In this document: piece after piece, positions 28,178 through 36,944 of the stretch
How positions within the stretch are numbered: the stretch's first letter is position 1
Layout: every line of letters begins with the position of its first letter
NCBI RefSeq assembly: GCF_000212355.1
Contig: NC_015496.1
Coordinates: 1,178,001 to 1,242,000 of the forward strand
Source: Dokdonia sp. 4H-3-7-5
GTDB taxonomy: Bacteria; Bacteroidota; Bacteroidia; Flavobacteriales; Flavobacteriaceae
Length of the DNA stretch: 64,000 nucleotides
Reading direction: 5' to 3'
Program-made: the position numbers and the translations under genes
Notes under the pieces: model-generated
The model's input: the letters and a program-made list of their open reading frames with translations, nothing else
Database searches by the model: none
What the model was told of the DNA's origin: nothing

Positions 28178-28303
28178 AGGGAGTGGTAAATTAATTGGTA
28201 AATTTGTTTAAATATAAGGCACACAATTCGATGTACGAACGACTATTTGTAAAAGAGTTGTGGTCACCTAACTAGACGATTATAAATCTATACACCTCTT
28301 TTT

Positions 28304-29287
28304 ATGCTACGCAGAAATCGCAGACTACGCACCTCAGAAGCTATACGTTCTATCGTGCGCGAGACATACATCACTCCTAATGATTTTATTGTTCCACTTT
28401 TTGTGGTGGAAGGCAAGGGTGTGAAAGAAGAAATAAACTCTATGCCTGGATATTACAGGTATAGCTTAGAGCTCATAGCCAAAGAGGTAAAAGAGTTGTG
28501 GTCAATGGGATTAAAATCTGTTTTGCTTTTTGTAAAAGTGCCAGATAACCTTAAAGACAACTCTGGAACAGAGGCTCTTAATAGTGACGGACTTATGCAG
28601 CGTGCAATTAGGACGGTTAAGGATGCATGTCCAGAAATGGTTGTGATGACAGATGTGGCATTAGATCCGTATTCTTCTTTTGGCCACGATGGAATTGTAG
28701 GTAACGGAGAGATTGTAAATGACGATACAGCCGCTGTTCTTGCCGAAATGGGACTGAGCCACGCTCGCGCTGGTGCAGATATTCTTGCACCAAGTGATAT
28801 GATGGACGGTCGTATTTTTGAAATGCGTAGCCTTCTTGAAGACGAAGGTTTTTATAACACTGGCATTATGAGCTATAGCGCAAAGTATGCGAGCTCTTTT
28901 TATGGCCCTTTCCGCGATGCACTAGATAGTGCTCCTGTAGACCTTAAGGATGTACCAAAGGACAAGAAAACATATCAGATGGATTTTGCAAATCGTGATG
29001 AGGCGATTAAAGAAACACTCATGGACATAGAGGAAGGAGCAGATATCGTGATGGTAAAACCAGGACTATGTTACCTAGATATTGTGCGTGACCTACGAGA
29101 AGCAGTAAATGTACCTATTGCTGTATATCAAGTGAGTGGCGAGTATGCAATGCTTAAAGCCGCTGCGGAAAAAGGATGGCTAGATCACGATAGCGTGATG
29201 ATGGAGCAAGTAATTGCCATTAAACGTGCTGGAGCAACCATGATGGCGAGTTACTTTGCAAAGGATGTCGTGAAGTTGATTAGTTAA
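28304..29287 (+). CDS. hemB: Porphobilinogen synthase (delta-aminolaevulinate dehydratase)
   Basis: 327 residues. It condenses two 5-aminolaevulinate molecules to porphobilinogen. Both active-site lysines are in place: Lys194 in GIMSYSAKYASSFYGPFR and Lys252 in ADIVMVKPGLCYLD. The usual zinc-binding cysteine triad is replaced (VALDPYSSFGHDG, ~118-130), so this is a metal-site variant of the Mg2+-dependent kind. The gene is divergent from the helicase and followed 23 bp later by a DUF3291 gene, likely in the same transcript. Confidence 0.96.
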   Translation: MLRRNRRLRTSEAIRSIVRETYITPNDFIVPLFVVEGKGVKEEINSMPGYYRYSLELIAKEVKELWSMGLKSVLLFVKVPDNLKDNSGTEALNSDGLMQRAIRTVKDACPEMVVMTDVALDPYSSFGHDGIVGNGEIVNDDTAAVLAEMGLSHARAGADILAPSDMMDGRIFEMRSLLEDEGFYNTGIMSYSAKYASSFYGPFRDALDSAPVDLKDVPKDKKTYQMDFANRDEAIKETLMDIEEGADIVMVKPGLCYLDIVRDLREAVNVPIAVYQVSGEYAMLKAAAEKGWLDHDSVMMEQVIAIKRAGATMMASYFAKDVVKLIS

Positions 29288-29310
29288 TTGACACAACTAG
29301 ACGCAATTAT

Positions 29311-29760
29311 ATGAACTACCATCTCGCTCAAGTAAATGTTGCCCGAATGAAAGGGGTCTCTATAAATGATCCCGAGATGAAGGACTTTAGAGATCATACA
29401 AATGAGGTAAACGCGCTTGCAGAACAATCTAAAGGTTTTGTGTGGCGGGATGTTTTTGATGAGAACGCAGATCCTAAACCTAATGCGCTAGCAGATGAGC
29501 AGGTACTTATAAATTTCTCTGTGTGGGAGGATGTACAGTCGCTTAGAGCATATACCTATACGACGTTCCACACGGCTATTATGAAACGGCAGAGGGAATG
29601 GTTTAAAAAGTATGGTGAAGCACATTATGCCTTATGGTGGATAAAAGCCGGAACCACTCCCACAGAAAAAGAGGCGATTGAAAGACTTGCTTATCTCCAA
29701 AAAAATGGTGCTAGTCAACAAGCATTTACTTTTAAGGAAGTCTTTGAAAAGCCTGAGTAA
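29311..29760 (+). CDS. DUF3291 domain-containing protein
   Basis: 149 residues, soluble. The opening YHLAQVNVARMKG, the middle LINFSVWEDVQSLRAYTYTTFHTAIMKRQREWF and AHYALWWIKAGTTPTEKEAIERLAYL match the pattern of DUF3291 proteins, a dimeric alpha/beta-barrel-like fold related to small monooxygenases. The reaction is unknown. It follows hemB by 23 bp, so co-transcription is likely. Some relatives with this fold bind haem or quinones, so a link to the haem region is a possibility and no more. Confidence 0.82.
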   Translation: MNYHLAQVNVARMKGVSINDPEMKDFRDHTNEVNALAEQSKGFVWRDVFDENADPKPNALADEQVLINFSVWEDVQSLRAYTYTTFHTAIMKRQREWFKKYGEAHYALWWIKAGTTPTEKEAIERLAYLQKNGASQQAFTFKEVFEKPE

Positions 29761-29766
29761 AGTTTC

Positions 29767-29779
29767 CGCTTTCGCGAAA
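29767..29779. repeat. Iterated palindrome copy 13 (one arm decayed)
   Basis: CGCTTTCGCGAAA then AAAT in place of GCG; 6 bp past the DUF3291 stop, between convergent genes. Confidence 0.8.
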
Positions 29780-29789
29780 AAATGAGTTT

Positions 29790-30461
29790 CTAGAAAGAAA
29801 AACGCGCTTCAATATGTGCTCGTGCTTCTCTTAAATCTGTGTAGAGTGCATCTGCTTTTTGTAGTCTTTTATGTTGTGCGGTGTCATGTTGTACTATTAA
29901 ACACTGCAATCCTGCGTCTTTTGCAGAAGTCATACCGCTGTGTGTATCTTCTATAGCGATACAATTTTCTGGCTGGAGACCTAGATCACCAAGTGCTTTG
30001 AGGTAAGATTCTGGATTAGGTTTTGTATCCTTTACATCTGAGGAAGTCACTGTAATCTCAAAAAAGTGTGCGAGATCTTCCTTACCAAAAATAATGTCTA
30101 CCATCTCACGATCACTTCCTGTGACAAGCGCTAGGGTGATTCCCTTATCTTTATAATAATTGAGCGTCTCTATTGCATGAGGCATAAATGTAACTGGTGA
30201 GTTACGAAGATTTTTATAAGACAACGCTTCCTTTCTCTTAAGCGTTTCTTCAAATGGAACATCAAGATTATGTTCCTTGATAATTTGTTCTAATGCATAG
30301 TATGCTGGCTTTCCAGCCATAGTCGCTGCATATTCCTCCCAAGAATACTCGATATTAAACGGCTCAAGCAACTCATTAAATGCATCAAAATGCAATGATT
30401 CGGAGTTTACTAGAGTTCCGTCAAAATCAAAAAGTACTGCCTTTAATTCTTGCTTTTTCAT
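29790..30461 (-). CDS. HAD superfamily phosphatase (beta-phosphoglucomutase-like)
   Basis: 223 residues. HAD motif I FDFDGTLVNSE gives nucleophile Asp12 and Asp14. Motif II is LALVTGSD, the motif III lysine lies near VKDTKPNPESYLKA, and motif IV is IEDTHSGMTSAKDAG. The helical cap between motifs I and II is of the subfamily I (beta-PGM/phosphoglycolate phosphatase) kind. It probably dephosphorylates a sugar phosphate or related metabolite; the substrate cannot be assigned. Convergent with the DUF3291 gene, no operon partner. Confidence 0.88.
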   Translation of the reverse strand: MKKQELKAVLFDFDGTLVNSESLHFDAFNELLEPFNIEYSWEEYAATMAGKPAYYALEQIIKEHNLDVPFEETLKRKEALSYKNLRNSPVTFMPHAIETLNYYKDKGITLALVTGSDREMVDIIFGKEDLAHFFEITVTSSDVKDTKPNPESYLKALGDLGLQPENCIAIEDTHSGMTSAKDAGLQCLIVQHDTAQHKRLQKADALYTDLREARAHIEARFSF

Positions 30462-30548
30462 ATCTAATTATAAGAGATGCGAACCTACCCAAAAATCAAG
30501 TGTTTGGTCTTAAATTATTGTTATGATTTAGCAATGATGTGATTAATT

Positions 30549-30566
30549 ACGCTTTCGCGAAAGCGT
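30549..30566. repeat. Iterated palindrome copy 14 (18 bp)
   Basis: ACGCTTTCGCGAAAGCGT, perfect, intergenic between divergent HAD and CNNM genes. Confidence 0.95.
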
Positions 30567-30645
30567 GCCTACATATAAAGTACGTCTAACACCGCTAAAG
30601 TATCGTCGCTTTTTCCATACATTTACATAAAACAATCACTTTATT

Positions 30646-31761
30646 ATGGGTCAATTACTGTTGTGGGCAACTATATCAATCTTTTTTTCATTCTTGTGTT
30701 CTATACTTGAAGCTGTACTTCTGAGTGTGACACCTACGTTTATAAACATCAAGAAAAACGAGGGAAAAGCCTATGCCGAAACTCTTGAAGAGCTTAAAAA
30801 AGATGTAGATAAACCACTTATCGCAATCCTTACCCTAAATACGCTTGCCCATACTGTGGGTGCAATGATGGTGGGTACTGTCGCTGCAGATTTATACCCA
30901 GAATTTGTTATTAACCTTGGATTTACAGAGATCAACTTTCTTGGTTTTGTATCTGCACTTATGACGTTACTTATTTTAATTGCTAGTGAGATTATACCAA
31001 AAACTATAGGTGCAAAATTCTGGAAGTCTCTTGCAAATTTTTCGGCTAAGACGCTCACAATTATGGTGGCCAGTTTAAAGTACACAGGTATTTTATGGTT
31101 ACTACAGCTTTTTACGCGTATGGTAGGTGGCGGTGGTCATCACGAGAGTGTATTGAGCCGTGAAGACTTTACTGCAATGGCACAAATGGCGGGTGAAGAT
31201 GGTGTTTTTGAAGAAAGTGAATCAAAAATTCTTAATAACCTTCTTACCTTTAAAGAGGTGCTTACTAAAGATATCATGACGCCTCGCACCGTGATAAAAA
31301 TGGCAGACGCATCAACCACCGTTGCCGACTTTTTTGCTGAGAATCAATCATTACGTTTTTCTCGTATTCCTATTTTTGAAGGAACAAGAGATCATATCAC
31401 AGGTATTGTTTTAAAAAGCGAAGTGTATCGCGAGATGGCTTTAGACAAACATTCAACTACCTTAAAAGAGATAGAACGTCCTATTCTTGTTACGAAGCGC
31501 AATTTGCCTATTCCAGATCTATTTGATCAGCTTATTTCTACTAAAAACCATGTCGCGCTAGTAGTGGATGAGTATGGAACTATGAGTGGTCTCGTTACCA
31601 TGGAAGACGTTATTGAAACTTTACTAGGACTAGAAATTATGGATGAAAGCGACAGCGTTGCCGACTTGCAAACCCTAGCTAGAAAAAACTGGCAAAAGCG
31701 CGCAAAGACCTTAGGTCTTTATGATGACAGCAATCCAGAAAATAAGCCTTCTGATGTATAA
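30646..31761 (+). CDS. CNNM/CorB (hemolysin-type) membrane protein with CBS domains
   Basis: 371 residues. An N-terminal CNNM transmembrane domain (~1-160) has three to four helices. A CBS pair follows (~205-330), recognisable from LTKDIMTPRTVIKMAD and HVALVVDEYGTMSGLVTMEDVIETLLGLEIMDE. Such proteins export or exchange Mg2+ and other divalent ions, and are annotated as hemolysin-like for historical reasons. The C-terminal corC/HlyC transporter-associated domain seems absent, which makes this a short version close to CorB/CNNM. Convergent with the hybrid kinase, whose stop lies 1 bp away. Confidence 0.88.
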   Translation: MGQLLLWATISIFFSFLCSILEAVLLSVTPTFINIKKNEGKAYAETLEELKKDVDKPLIAILTLNTLAHTVGAMMVGTVAADLYPEFVINLGFTEINFLGFVSALMTLLILIASEIIPKTIGAKFWKSLANFSAKTLTIMVASLKYTGILWLLQLFTRMVGGGGHHESVLSREDFTAMAQMAGEDGVFEESESKILNNLLTFKEVLTKDIMTPRTVIKMADASTTVADFFAENQSLRFSRIPIFEGTRDHITGIVLKSEVYREMALDKHSTTLKEIERPILVTKRNLPIPDLFDQLISTKNHVALVVDEYGTMSGLVTMEDVIETLLGLEIMDESDSVADLQTLARKNWQKRAKTLGLYDDSNPENKPSDV

Positions 31762-31762
31762 A

Positions 31763-34009
31763 TCAATTTAGAAGCTCTTCTCCAGTAGGTAAAATTGTTT
31801 GTGCCTTTTTGTTTTTTATGTTACGAAGTATCACACTTAAGAATAGAGATACATCATAAGGCTTTACTAGTATGTCATCCATACCGGCTTTGTAGATTTT
31901 ATGGCGTATTTCATCTATCTCTACGGCTGTAAGTGCGACTATTGGTATACTCGTATTAAATTTTCTAATATCCTTAGTTGCCTCAATACCATCTTTTTTA
32001 GGCATGTGAATGTCCATAAGAATTAAGTCATACATTCCGTTTTGAGCCATCCTTACTGCCTCTATACCATCGCTAGCGAGATCGCATGAAAACCCTTTAT
32101 TTTCAAGTAGTTTTTGAGTAATCTTTTGATTAATACGGTTATCATCTACCACTAAGAGATGTGTTCCCTGAAGTGTGTGTATACTCTCTATTGTATCAAT
32201 TTGTTGTTGCCCTACAGAAGCTATTCCCGTGGCTTTCTCTAGGTTAATTACAAATGAGAAAGTTGCTCCATTTCCTTCTTCGCTTACTAACGTAATATCG
32301 CTATCGTAAAGCGCTAGTAGTTTCTTCACAATAGGTAAACCTAAACCAGTACCTTGATAATTGTAGTTTTTATTTTCTACCTGAGAGAACTCTTCAAAAA
32401 TACTTTGCTGGCTATTTTTTGGAATTCCCATCCCATCATCTTCTATGTTAAATGCTGTTCTATATAGCCCATCTGCGGTAATAGACTCCTTTTTTATACG
32501 AACCCATATATTTCCATTTTCATTAAATTTAATGGCATTCCCTATGAGATTCATTAAAATTTGAGAAAGCCTTACTGAGTCTCCTACAAGTTGGTTAGGA
32601 AGGTCTTTATCAATCTCTAAATGTAATTTATTATTATTTTGCTCTAGACTAAATTCAAATGAATGCGTGATACTCCTTAAAAGTGTATTAAGTTTAAAAG
32701 GTGTATGCTCGAGCTTAATATTTTTTGCTTCCATTTTACTCATAAGAAGCACATCGTTAATGAGTGCGAGCAGATAATCTGCCGAGAATTTAAGCGATCT
32801 CAAATCATGCCTATGCTTGTTTACCTCTGTATCTTCAAGTAGGATTGAGGCAATCCCTATCACTCCATAAAGCGGTGTACGCAGCTCATGGCTAATTGTT
32901 GAGAAGAATTGAGTTTTAAGTTTAGAAAGTTCTTCGGCGTCATTCTTTGCTTTTTCTAGTTGCTTATTTTTTTCGCGTAAGCGTAATAAGTTTTGCTTGC
33001 GTGCTCGATACAATGTGAAAATTATAAAAAGCGCCACAAGTAGTATGGATGAAGCAAAAAGAAGCGCCGTTGTAGTTTTAAGCGAACTCTCGGCTACTTG
33101 ATCCAATAATTCTTTTTCTTTTGTGGCTATCTCAAGGTCACGTTCATTTTCTCGAGAGTAAAACTGTGCGCTTGCAACCTGCAATTCCTTCTGGCTTTCA
33201 TTTTTAAAAACCTCATTTGCTAGCTGTAACTGTCGTTGTGAGTGGTAGTATGCCGCCTCAAAATTTTTATTGCTTTCATAAAATTTTGCAAGTTGCTTTT
33301 GAGCTTCCTCCTCTTCGGCAACTAGGCCTTCTGAAAAACTGATTTCTATCGCTTCCATAAAAGCGTCTTCGGCGAGCGTTTCTTGTTTACTACTAGTGTA
33401 ATATCTTCCTAGTAATGTGAGCACTCTTGCGCGGCTTTTACGGTCTAAGGAATCTCTTAAACTTGCAAATTTAGCTTGCATTAAAGCAGGGTATGCTTCG
33501 TCAAAATTTTCTTGCTTTAAATACAGTGTAGCGAGGTTTATGCGCGCGCCAAGTGACTTATCTGAGCCATCAAATTTTTCTATTAACTGGATATTTTTCT
33601 GCAAGTAGTTAATCGCCTTGTCTTGATACCCCTCAGAAGATGCGTATAACTTTCCTAAATCATTGTAAGAAGATGCTAGTAGTGTATCATTTTTAAGTTC
33701 TTGTGCTATCACAAGTGCTTTTTCAAAAACATCTCGTGATTTTACCGTGTCTTGCAATGACAAATACACGTTGCCTAGAATGGAGTAACCACTATACTGC
33801 TTGTTTTTATCATCTTGTTTTTGTGCTCTTTTTAGAACATCATCTAGGGTCTGGATAGCGCTTTTATACTCCTGATTCTGCAATTGGATAGCAGCGAGAT
33901 CTAATGTAATGCTCTGATAATTTTCTATGTCTTGAGACGGCGTTTGTGCCATCATTATTAAAGAAAATAAGCTAAAAACCAGATAAGTAAGGTGTTGCGC
34001 GAGCCGCAT
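31763..34009 (-). CDS. TPR-containing hybrid sensor histidine kinase/response regulator
   Basis: 748 residues. A signal peptide (to ~residue 21) leads into about six TPR repeats (30-270) outside the inner membrane. A coiled linker follows, then one membrane helix (313-334), a second coiled coil, the phosphoacceptor His374 in FFSTISHELRTPLYG, HATPase motifs (NAIKF, DDGMGIP, GTGLGLPIV) and a receiver domain with Asp622/Asp623, phosphoacceptor Asp666 (LILMDIHMPKKDG) and Lys716. The layout is a common Bacteroidota stress sensor. No DNA-binding partner is adjacent, so output probably passes to a regulator elsewhere. A degenerate palindrome (32971) lies in the coiled linker. Confidence 0.92.
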   Translation of the reverse strand: MRLAQHLTYLVFSLFSLIMMAQTPSQDIENYQSITLDLAAIQLQNQEYKSAIQTLDDVLKRAQKQDDKNKQYSGYSILGNVYLSLQDTVKSRDVFEKALVIAQELKNDTLLASSYNDLGKLYASSEGYQDKAINYLQKNIQLIEKFDGSDKSLGARINLATLYLKQENFDEAYPALMQAKFASLRDSLDRKSRARVLTLLGRYYTSSKQETLAEDAFMEAIEISFSEGLVAEEEEAQKQLAKFYESNKNFEAAYYHSQRQLQLANEVFKNESQKELQVASAQFYSRENERDLEIATKEKELLDQVAESSLKTTTALLFASSILLVALFIIFTLYRARKQNLLRLREKNKQLEKAKNDAEELSKLKTQFFSTISHELRTPLYGVIGIASILLEDTEVNKHRHDLRSLKFSADYLLALINDVLLMSKMEAKNIKLEHTPFKLNTLLRSITHSFEFSLEQNNNKLHLEIDKDLPNQLVGDSVRLSQILMNLIGNAIKFNENGNIWVRIKKESITADGLYRTAFNIEDDGMGIPKNSQQSIFEEFSQVENKNYNYQGTGLGLPIVKKLLALYDSDITLVSEEGNGATFSFVINLEKATGIASVGQQQIDTIESIHTLQGTHLLVVDDNRINQKITQKLLENKGFSCDLASDGIEAVRMAQNGMYDLILMDIHMPKKDGIEATKDIRKFNTSIPIVALTAVEIDEIRHKIYKAGMDDILVKPYDVSLFLSVILRNIKNKKAQTILPTGEELLN
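32971..32983. repeat. Degenerate palindrome variant (in hybrid kinase gene)
   Basis: TTTCGCGTAAGCG, one substitution in the right arm of the core. Confidence 0.5.
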
Positions 34010-34071
34010 ATGTAGATATTATAATCCATAAAAGTACTGATTGGCAGTAAGATAAACAACACCTTAATTGG

Positions 34072-34079
34072 TATATTTG
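34072..34079 (+). promoter_or_regulatory. Candidate -7 box of the Ogt-type methyltransferase gene, nearly leaderless
   Basis: TATATTTG matches the -7 consensus exactly. The ATG follows after only 5 bp, so the transcript would start at or very near the start codon. Confidence 0.55.
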
Positions 34080-34084
34080 AGATA

Positions 34085-34558
34085 ATGGAACACGCAATTA
34101 TAGCCACACCTATAGGATTATTAGAGTTAAAAGCCTCTAGCGATGGCCTGAGTTCTGTATTATTTATAGAAACAGATGCGTTACCCACTACGATAATTCC
34201 AAAAGTACTTGATGATGCTGTAGCCCAACTTCTAGAATACTTTGCTGGAGAACGCACTACTTTTTCCCTCAAGCTCGATCCGTCAGGTACAGATTTTCAA
34301 CGTCGAGTTTGGAGAGAGTTAGAGGCTATACCATTTGGAAAAACAACCTCGTATCTAGCGATGGCAAAACAGCTAGGCGACCCTAAAGTAATACGTGCAG
34401 CAGCAAGCGCAAATGGTAAGAACCCCATTTCTATAATCATTCCTTGTCATCGCGTGATAGGCAGCGATGGCTCTCTAACGGGTTATGCTGGCGGATTACA
34501 TCGTAAAAAATGGCTGCTTGAACATGAAAGTCCCGTTACTCAGGGTTCGTTGTTTTGA
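34085..34558 (+). CDS. ogt: Methylated-DNA-protein-cysteine methyltransferase
   Basis: 157 residues. It repairs O6-alkylguanine in DNA by moving the alkyl group to its own cysteine, here Cys121 in the PCHRVIG motif. The helix-turn-helix region FGKTTSYLAMAKQLGDPKVIRAAASANGKNP and the arginine finger context are present. The short N-terminal domain is of the Ogt type without an added AdaA activator domain. The start is the ATG at 34085-34087. It is divergent from the hybrid kinase and stops 65 bp before the serine hydrolase. Confidence 0.93.
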   Translation: MEHAIIATPIGLLELKASSDGLSSVLFIETDALPTTIIPKVLDDAVAQLLEYFAGERTTFSLKLDPSGTDFQRRVWRELEAIPFGKTTSYLAMAKQLGDPKVIRAAASANGKNPISIIIPCHRVIGSDGSLTGYAGGLHRKKWLLEHESPVTQGSLF

Positions 34559-34576
34559 GGTAAAGGTTTCAATCTC

Positions 34577-34590
34577 GCTTTCGCGAAAGC
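34577..34590. repeat. Iterated palindrome copy 15
   Basis: Perfect 14-bp GCTTTCGCGAAAGC between ogt and the serine hydrolase gene. Confidence 0.93.
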
Positions 34591-34622
34591 AAAAAATCAT
34601 TTTCCCATCCCTATATAACATT

Positions 34623-35771
34623 ATGAAATATTTAAAGAAAACAATTAAAGGTCTCGTCCTAATATTCGCACTTATCGTGGCTGGCTTATATATTACTGAT
34701 TATGATTACATCCTAAAAGGGGTACGAGTGGTATATATGACAGGCCACACAACTGCTTATATAGATGATTATCCTAGTTTTGAAAATGACATTATACAAA
34801 ATGGTACTGTACAACCATGGGAGCAGCATGATGCCTATAACACCATAAATGCTACTAGCGAGCTTACTGAAATTAATGATGAGTTAGGTACAGTTGCTTT
34901 CCTTATCATTAAAAATGACAGCATCGTATATGAAAAATACGAAGAAGATTATAGCCCTAGCTCTCAAACAAATTCCTTCTCAATGGCAAAAAGTATTACA
35001 AGTGCTATGCTGGGAAAGGCAATAAAAGATGGCTTTATAAAAGATCTTAATCAACCAGTGGGTGATTTTTTTCCTCAATTTTCAGATAGCGCAATGACAG
35101 TGGGTGACCTATCTTCCATGGCCTCTGGTCTTAACTGGAATGAAAGTTATACAAGCCCATTCAGTCTTACTGCAAGGTCTTATTATGATGATAATCTCGC
35201 CGAAACAATTCTTAATCTTAAAGTCACTGAAACCCCAGGTCAGTCTGTAAAATATTTAAGTGGCAATACACAATTACTTGGGATGGTTATTCAGGAAGCT
35301 ATAGGGCAGCCACTAGCTCAGTATCTCTCTCAAAATTTCTGGAAACCTATGGGAATGGAACAAAACGCGCTATGGCAAGTAGATGATAAAAACAATAGAC
35401 TTGCAAAAACATATTGCTGTATAGCCAGTAATGCGCGAGATTTTGCTCGTTTTGGAAAATTATATATGAATCAAGGAAAATGGAATGGCAAACAAATATT
35501 AGACCCAAAGTTTGTATCTACTAGTATAACCCCACGATTTCAAGAGGATGATCATTATGGTTATGGATTTTGGCTAAGTAATTACAGGGATAAAAAAATA
35601 TTTGCAATGCGTGGGATTTTAGGTCAATATGTAATCACGATTCCCGAAGACAACCTAATCATTGTAAGATTAGGGCATAAGCGAGGAGCATTTACCCCTA
35701 GGGCATCATTTACGCAAGACTTTTATGATTACATTGATGCTACTTATGAGATGACTCAAAGCTTACAGTAA
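34623..35771 (+). CDS. Serine hydrolase, beta-lactamase/DD-peptidase family (class C-like)
   Basis: 382 residues. The ATG at 34623-34625 is preferred because it opens a signal-anchor (MKYLKKTIKGLVLIFALIVAGLYI); a longer in-frame start overlaps ogt. The nucleophile motif S-x-x-K is Ser120-Met-Ala-Lys123 (NSFSMAKSITSAML). A later YLSGNTQLLGMVIQE segment matches the second motif region. The enzyme probably sits on the periplasmic face of the inner membrane and acts on an ester, amide or D-Ala-type substrate; true beta-lactamase activity is not implied. Confidence 0.88.
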   Translation: MKYLKKTIKGLVLIFALIVAGLYITDYDYILKGVRVVYMTGHTTAYIDDYPSFENDIIQNGTVQPWEQHDAYNTINATSELTEINDELGTVAFLIIKNDSIVYEKYEEDYSPSSQTNSFSMAKSITSAMLGKAIKDGFIKDLNQPVGDFFPQFSDSAMTVGDLSSMASGLNWNESYTSPFSLTARSYYDDNLAETILNLKVTETPGQSVKYLSGNTQLLGMVIQEAIGQPLAQYLSQNFWKPMGMEQNALWQVDDKNNRLAKTYCCIASNARDFARFGKLYMNQGKWNGKQILDPKFVSTSITPRFQEDDHYGYGFWLSNYRDKKIFAMRGILGQYVITIPEDNLIIVRLGHKRGAFTPRASFTQDFYDYIDATYEMTQSLQ

Positions 35772-35892
35772 TATATACATTCAAATTTTATTGTATCTTA
35801 ACTTACTGATTTTCAATAAATAGTTAATTTTTATAGCTTTATCAGTTTAAATAAATATCTATGAGGCTTCACACAAATTACTTTAAATATAA

Positions 35893-36609
35893 ATGATAGA
35901 TACGCTACAACTAGAACATATTCTTTTTCTTGATATTGAGACTGTACCTCAGCATGCTTCTTATGATGATCTTGATGAAACTGAAAAGTTCCTTTATGCA
36001 GATAAAACAAAGTATTTGCGCAAAGATGAGCACACTCCAGAGACTTTTTATGAACGCGCTGGGATATGGGCAGAGTTTGGAAAAATCGTGTGTATTTCTG
36101 TAGGTTATTTTAACGCTAGTGTAGCAGGCAAGAGATTTAGAACCACCTCTTTTGCCGGAGATGATGAAGCAATTCTCCTCAATGATTTTAAAACCTTACT
36201 AGAAACGCATTTTAATGGCAAGCATCACCTTCTTTGCGCCCATAATGGTAAGGAGTTTGACTTTCCATATATCGCTCGTAGGATGATTATAAATGGCGTT
36301 ACATTGCCTCATAAGCTTAACCTCTTTGGGAAAAAACCTTGGGAGATACCTCACATTGACACCTTAGATTTATGGAAGTTTGGAGATTATAAACACTACA
36401 CTTCTTTAAAACTGCTCACAAAAATTCTCGGTATTCCTTCTCCCAAGGATGACATAGATGGCAGCCAGGTAAGGGCAGTTTATTACGAAGAAAAGGATAT
36501 CAAACGTATTGTAGTATATTGTGAAAAAGATACCGTTGCTGTTGCTCAAATTGTATTGAGGCTGCGCAACGAGAAACTACTCGAAGAGAGTGAAATCATT
36601 TCTGTATAA
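35893..36609 (+). CDS. Predicted 3'-5' exonuclease, PolB-like DEDD family
   Basis: 238 residues. Exo I is LFLDIETVP with Asp14 and Glu16; Exo II is LLCAHNGKEFDFPYIARRM; Exo III is YCEKDTVAVAQIVLRL with the tyrosine of the DEDDy class. A conserved segment LWKFGDYKHYTSLKLLTKILGIPSPKDDIDG precedes Exo III, as in proofreading-type domains. It is a stand-alone enzyme with no polymerase domain, common in Bacteroidota; it may trim DNA or RNA 3' ends. The small membrane gene starts 16 bp downstream. Confidence 0.88.
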   Translation: MIDTLQLEHILFLDIETVPQHASYDDLDETEKFLYADKTKYLRKDEHTPETFYERAGIWAEFGKIVCISVGYFNASVAGKRFRTTSFAGDDEAILLNDFKTLLETHFNGKHHLLCAHNGKEFDFPYIARRMIINGVTLPHKLNLFGKKPWEIPHIDTLDLWKFGDYKHYTSLKLLTKILGIPSPKDDIDGSQVRAVYYEEKDIKRIVVYCEKDTVAVAQIVLRLRNEKLLEESEIISV

Positions 36610-36625
36610 CTAATTACTACTCATC

Positions 36626-36823
36626 ATGAAGGTAAAACACATTTTAACCATATTTATTCTAGGGCTCATTTGCACTGTATTAGGTGCTCTATTTAAGGTT
36701 ATGCACTGGCCATTAGCACCAGGATTATTAAGTGGCGGTACGTTTTTACAGGTCATTGCAGGAATACTAGGTATCTGGAAAATATACACCACAGAAGCAT
36801 TTAAGAAATTTCTCAATAAGTGA
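36626..36823 (+). CDS. Small GldL-like membrane protein, 65 aa
   Basis: Two hydrophobic helices (ILTIFILGLICTVLGALFKV and LSGGTFLQVIAGILGIWKIY) flank the motif ALFKVMHWPLAPG, which resembles the start of the gliding motor subunit GldL and related small Bacteroidota membrane proteins (the LGAxFKxMHWPG pattern). It lacks the long cytoplasmic tail of GldL, so it is not the motor protein itself. It is 16 bp after the exonuclease gene and probably co-transcribed. Function unknown. Confidence 0.8.
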   Translation: MKVKHILTIFILGLICTVLGALFKVMHWPLAPGLLSGGTFLQVIAGILGIWKIYTTEAFKKFLNK

Positions 36824-36846
36824 TAATGTTGTTTTATTAAGTTGAG

Positions 36847-36866
36847 TACGCTTTCGCGAAAGCGTA
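36847..36866. repeat. Iterated palindrome copy 16 (20 bp)
   Basis: TACGC-TTTCGCGAAA-GCGTA, perfect, immediately before the bidirectional terminator. Confidence 0.95.
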
Positions 36867-36880
36867 ATTATTCACATAGA

Positions 36881-36913
36881 AAAAGCCCGATATCAATTTG
36901 ATATCGGGCTTTT
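36881..36913. terminator. Bidirectional intrinsic terminator
   Basis: 16-nt arms AAAAGCCCGATATCAA (36881-36896) and TTGATATCGGGCTTTT (36898-36913), perfect complement, T-run following. Between convergent genes ending at 36823 (+) and 36945 (-). Confidence 0.9.
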
Positions 36914-36944
36914 CTTTATAGTCTACTACACTAAGAAATGAATA

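Noticed and set aside
28304-29287. hemB as a broken gene because the zinc cysteines are missing
   Set aside because: Both Schiff-base lysines and all other motifs are present; cysteine-free Mg-type enzymes are well known.
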